From: Pseudomonadota bacterium
GTDB lineage: Bacteria > Bdellovibrionota_B > Oligoflexia > Oligoflexales > Bin106
Length of the DNA stretch: 6,322 bases
Reading direction: 5' to 3'
Assembly (NCBI GenBank): GCA_026710525.1
Contig: JAPOQT010000279.1
Location: 1-6,322, forward strand
Both the position numbers and the translations under genes were made by a program. The notes beneath the pieces were generated by a model, which searched no databases, was not told the origin of the DNA, and was given only the letters and a program-made list of their open reading frames with translations. Numbering within the stretch: position 1 is the stretch's first letter; each line of letters begins with the position of its first letter. Below, piece after piece: positions 6,214 to 6,322 of this stretch.

Positions 6214-6322
6214 TAGCTCTGCTTATCATGTCTCATTTGTGGTAAACCCAAGGGTAAGAGTGACAAAAGATAATCCCCGGAGCCTCGTGGTGGTGGTGGC
6301 TTTGGTTGTCGAAACTGGGATA
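6214..6322. other. Contig end upstream of murC, frame broken
   Basis: These 109 bases should encode the end of the MurC UDP-binding domain. In the murC frame, TGA and TAA occur 12 and 9 bases before the TTG. Another minus-strand frame gives MISRA just before the expected AELL, but has its own stop five codons before that RA; the third frame is open to the end (LLSLLPLGLPQMRHDK). No frame gives a clear MurC N-terminal sequence. A short GTG-repeat run lies at 6287-6299. Either indels have scrambled the reading frame or unrelated sequence has been joined here. Confidence 0.5.

Noticed and set aside
6287..6299. Short GTG trinucleotide run
   Set aside because: Only about four units, too short to call a functional tandem repeat and close to an unreliable contig end.

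Overview
The window is a piece of a bacterial division and cell-wall (dcw) gene cluster, and all recognisable housekeeping genes are on the minus strand. Read in the direction of transcription, from high to low coordinates, it holds murC (UDP-N-acetylmuramate--L-alanine ligase, N-terminus missing or frameshifted), a 99-codon membrane-protein ORF, a Cys/His-rich lipoprotein gene, about 950 bp with no intact gene, ftsQ, and most of ftsA. The ftsA gene runs off the low-coordinate end.

The organism is Gram-negative by inference: the FtsQ/FtsA divisome, Mur ligase and a lipoprotein with a probably disulfide-rich exported domain point that way. The lineage is not settled. murC, ftsQ and ftsA occur in this order with no murB or ddl between them, an arrangement known in Bacteroidota and some other groups; classical Proteobacteria have murB and/or ddl there. 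Base composition is moderately AT-rich. Decayed coding DNA inside a normally compact essential cluster would fit a genome under relaxed selection, such as a host-associated bacterium, but this is inference.

The main structural feature is a diverged direct repeat of about 270 bp. One copy (4939-5210) is the 3' end of murC plus its downstream leader. The other (2316-2588) lies immediately upstream of ftsQ and carries a broken copy of the last ~67 murC codons, with two nonsense codons and one 1-base deletion, plus the ftsQ leader. The roughly 2.35 kb between the copies (99-aa ORF, lipoprotein gene, decayed plus-strand sequence) therefore looks like DNA that arrived between murC and ftsQ and duplicated the junction. 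The 99-aa ORF appears to use a copy of the ftsQ ribosome binding site and start codon.

The first 13 bases match the end of the standard Illumina adapter, so the low-coordinate end is an assembly end with untrimmed adapter and not biological sequence. At the other end, the murC frame closes 109 bp from the end, before the UDP-binding domain. Either the gene is truncated or the contig end is damaged.
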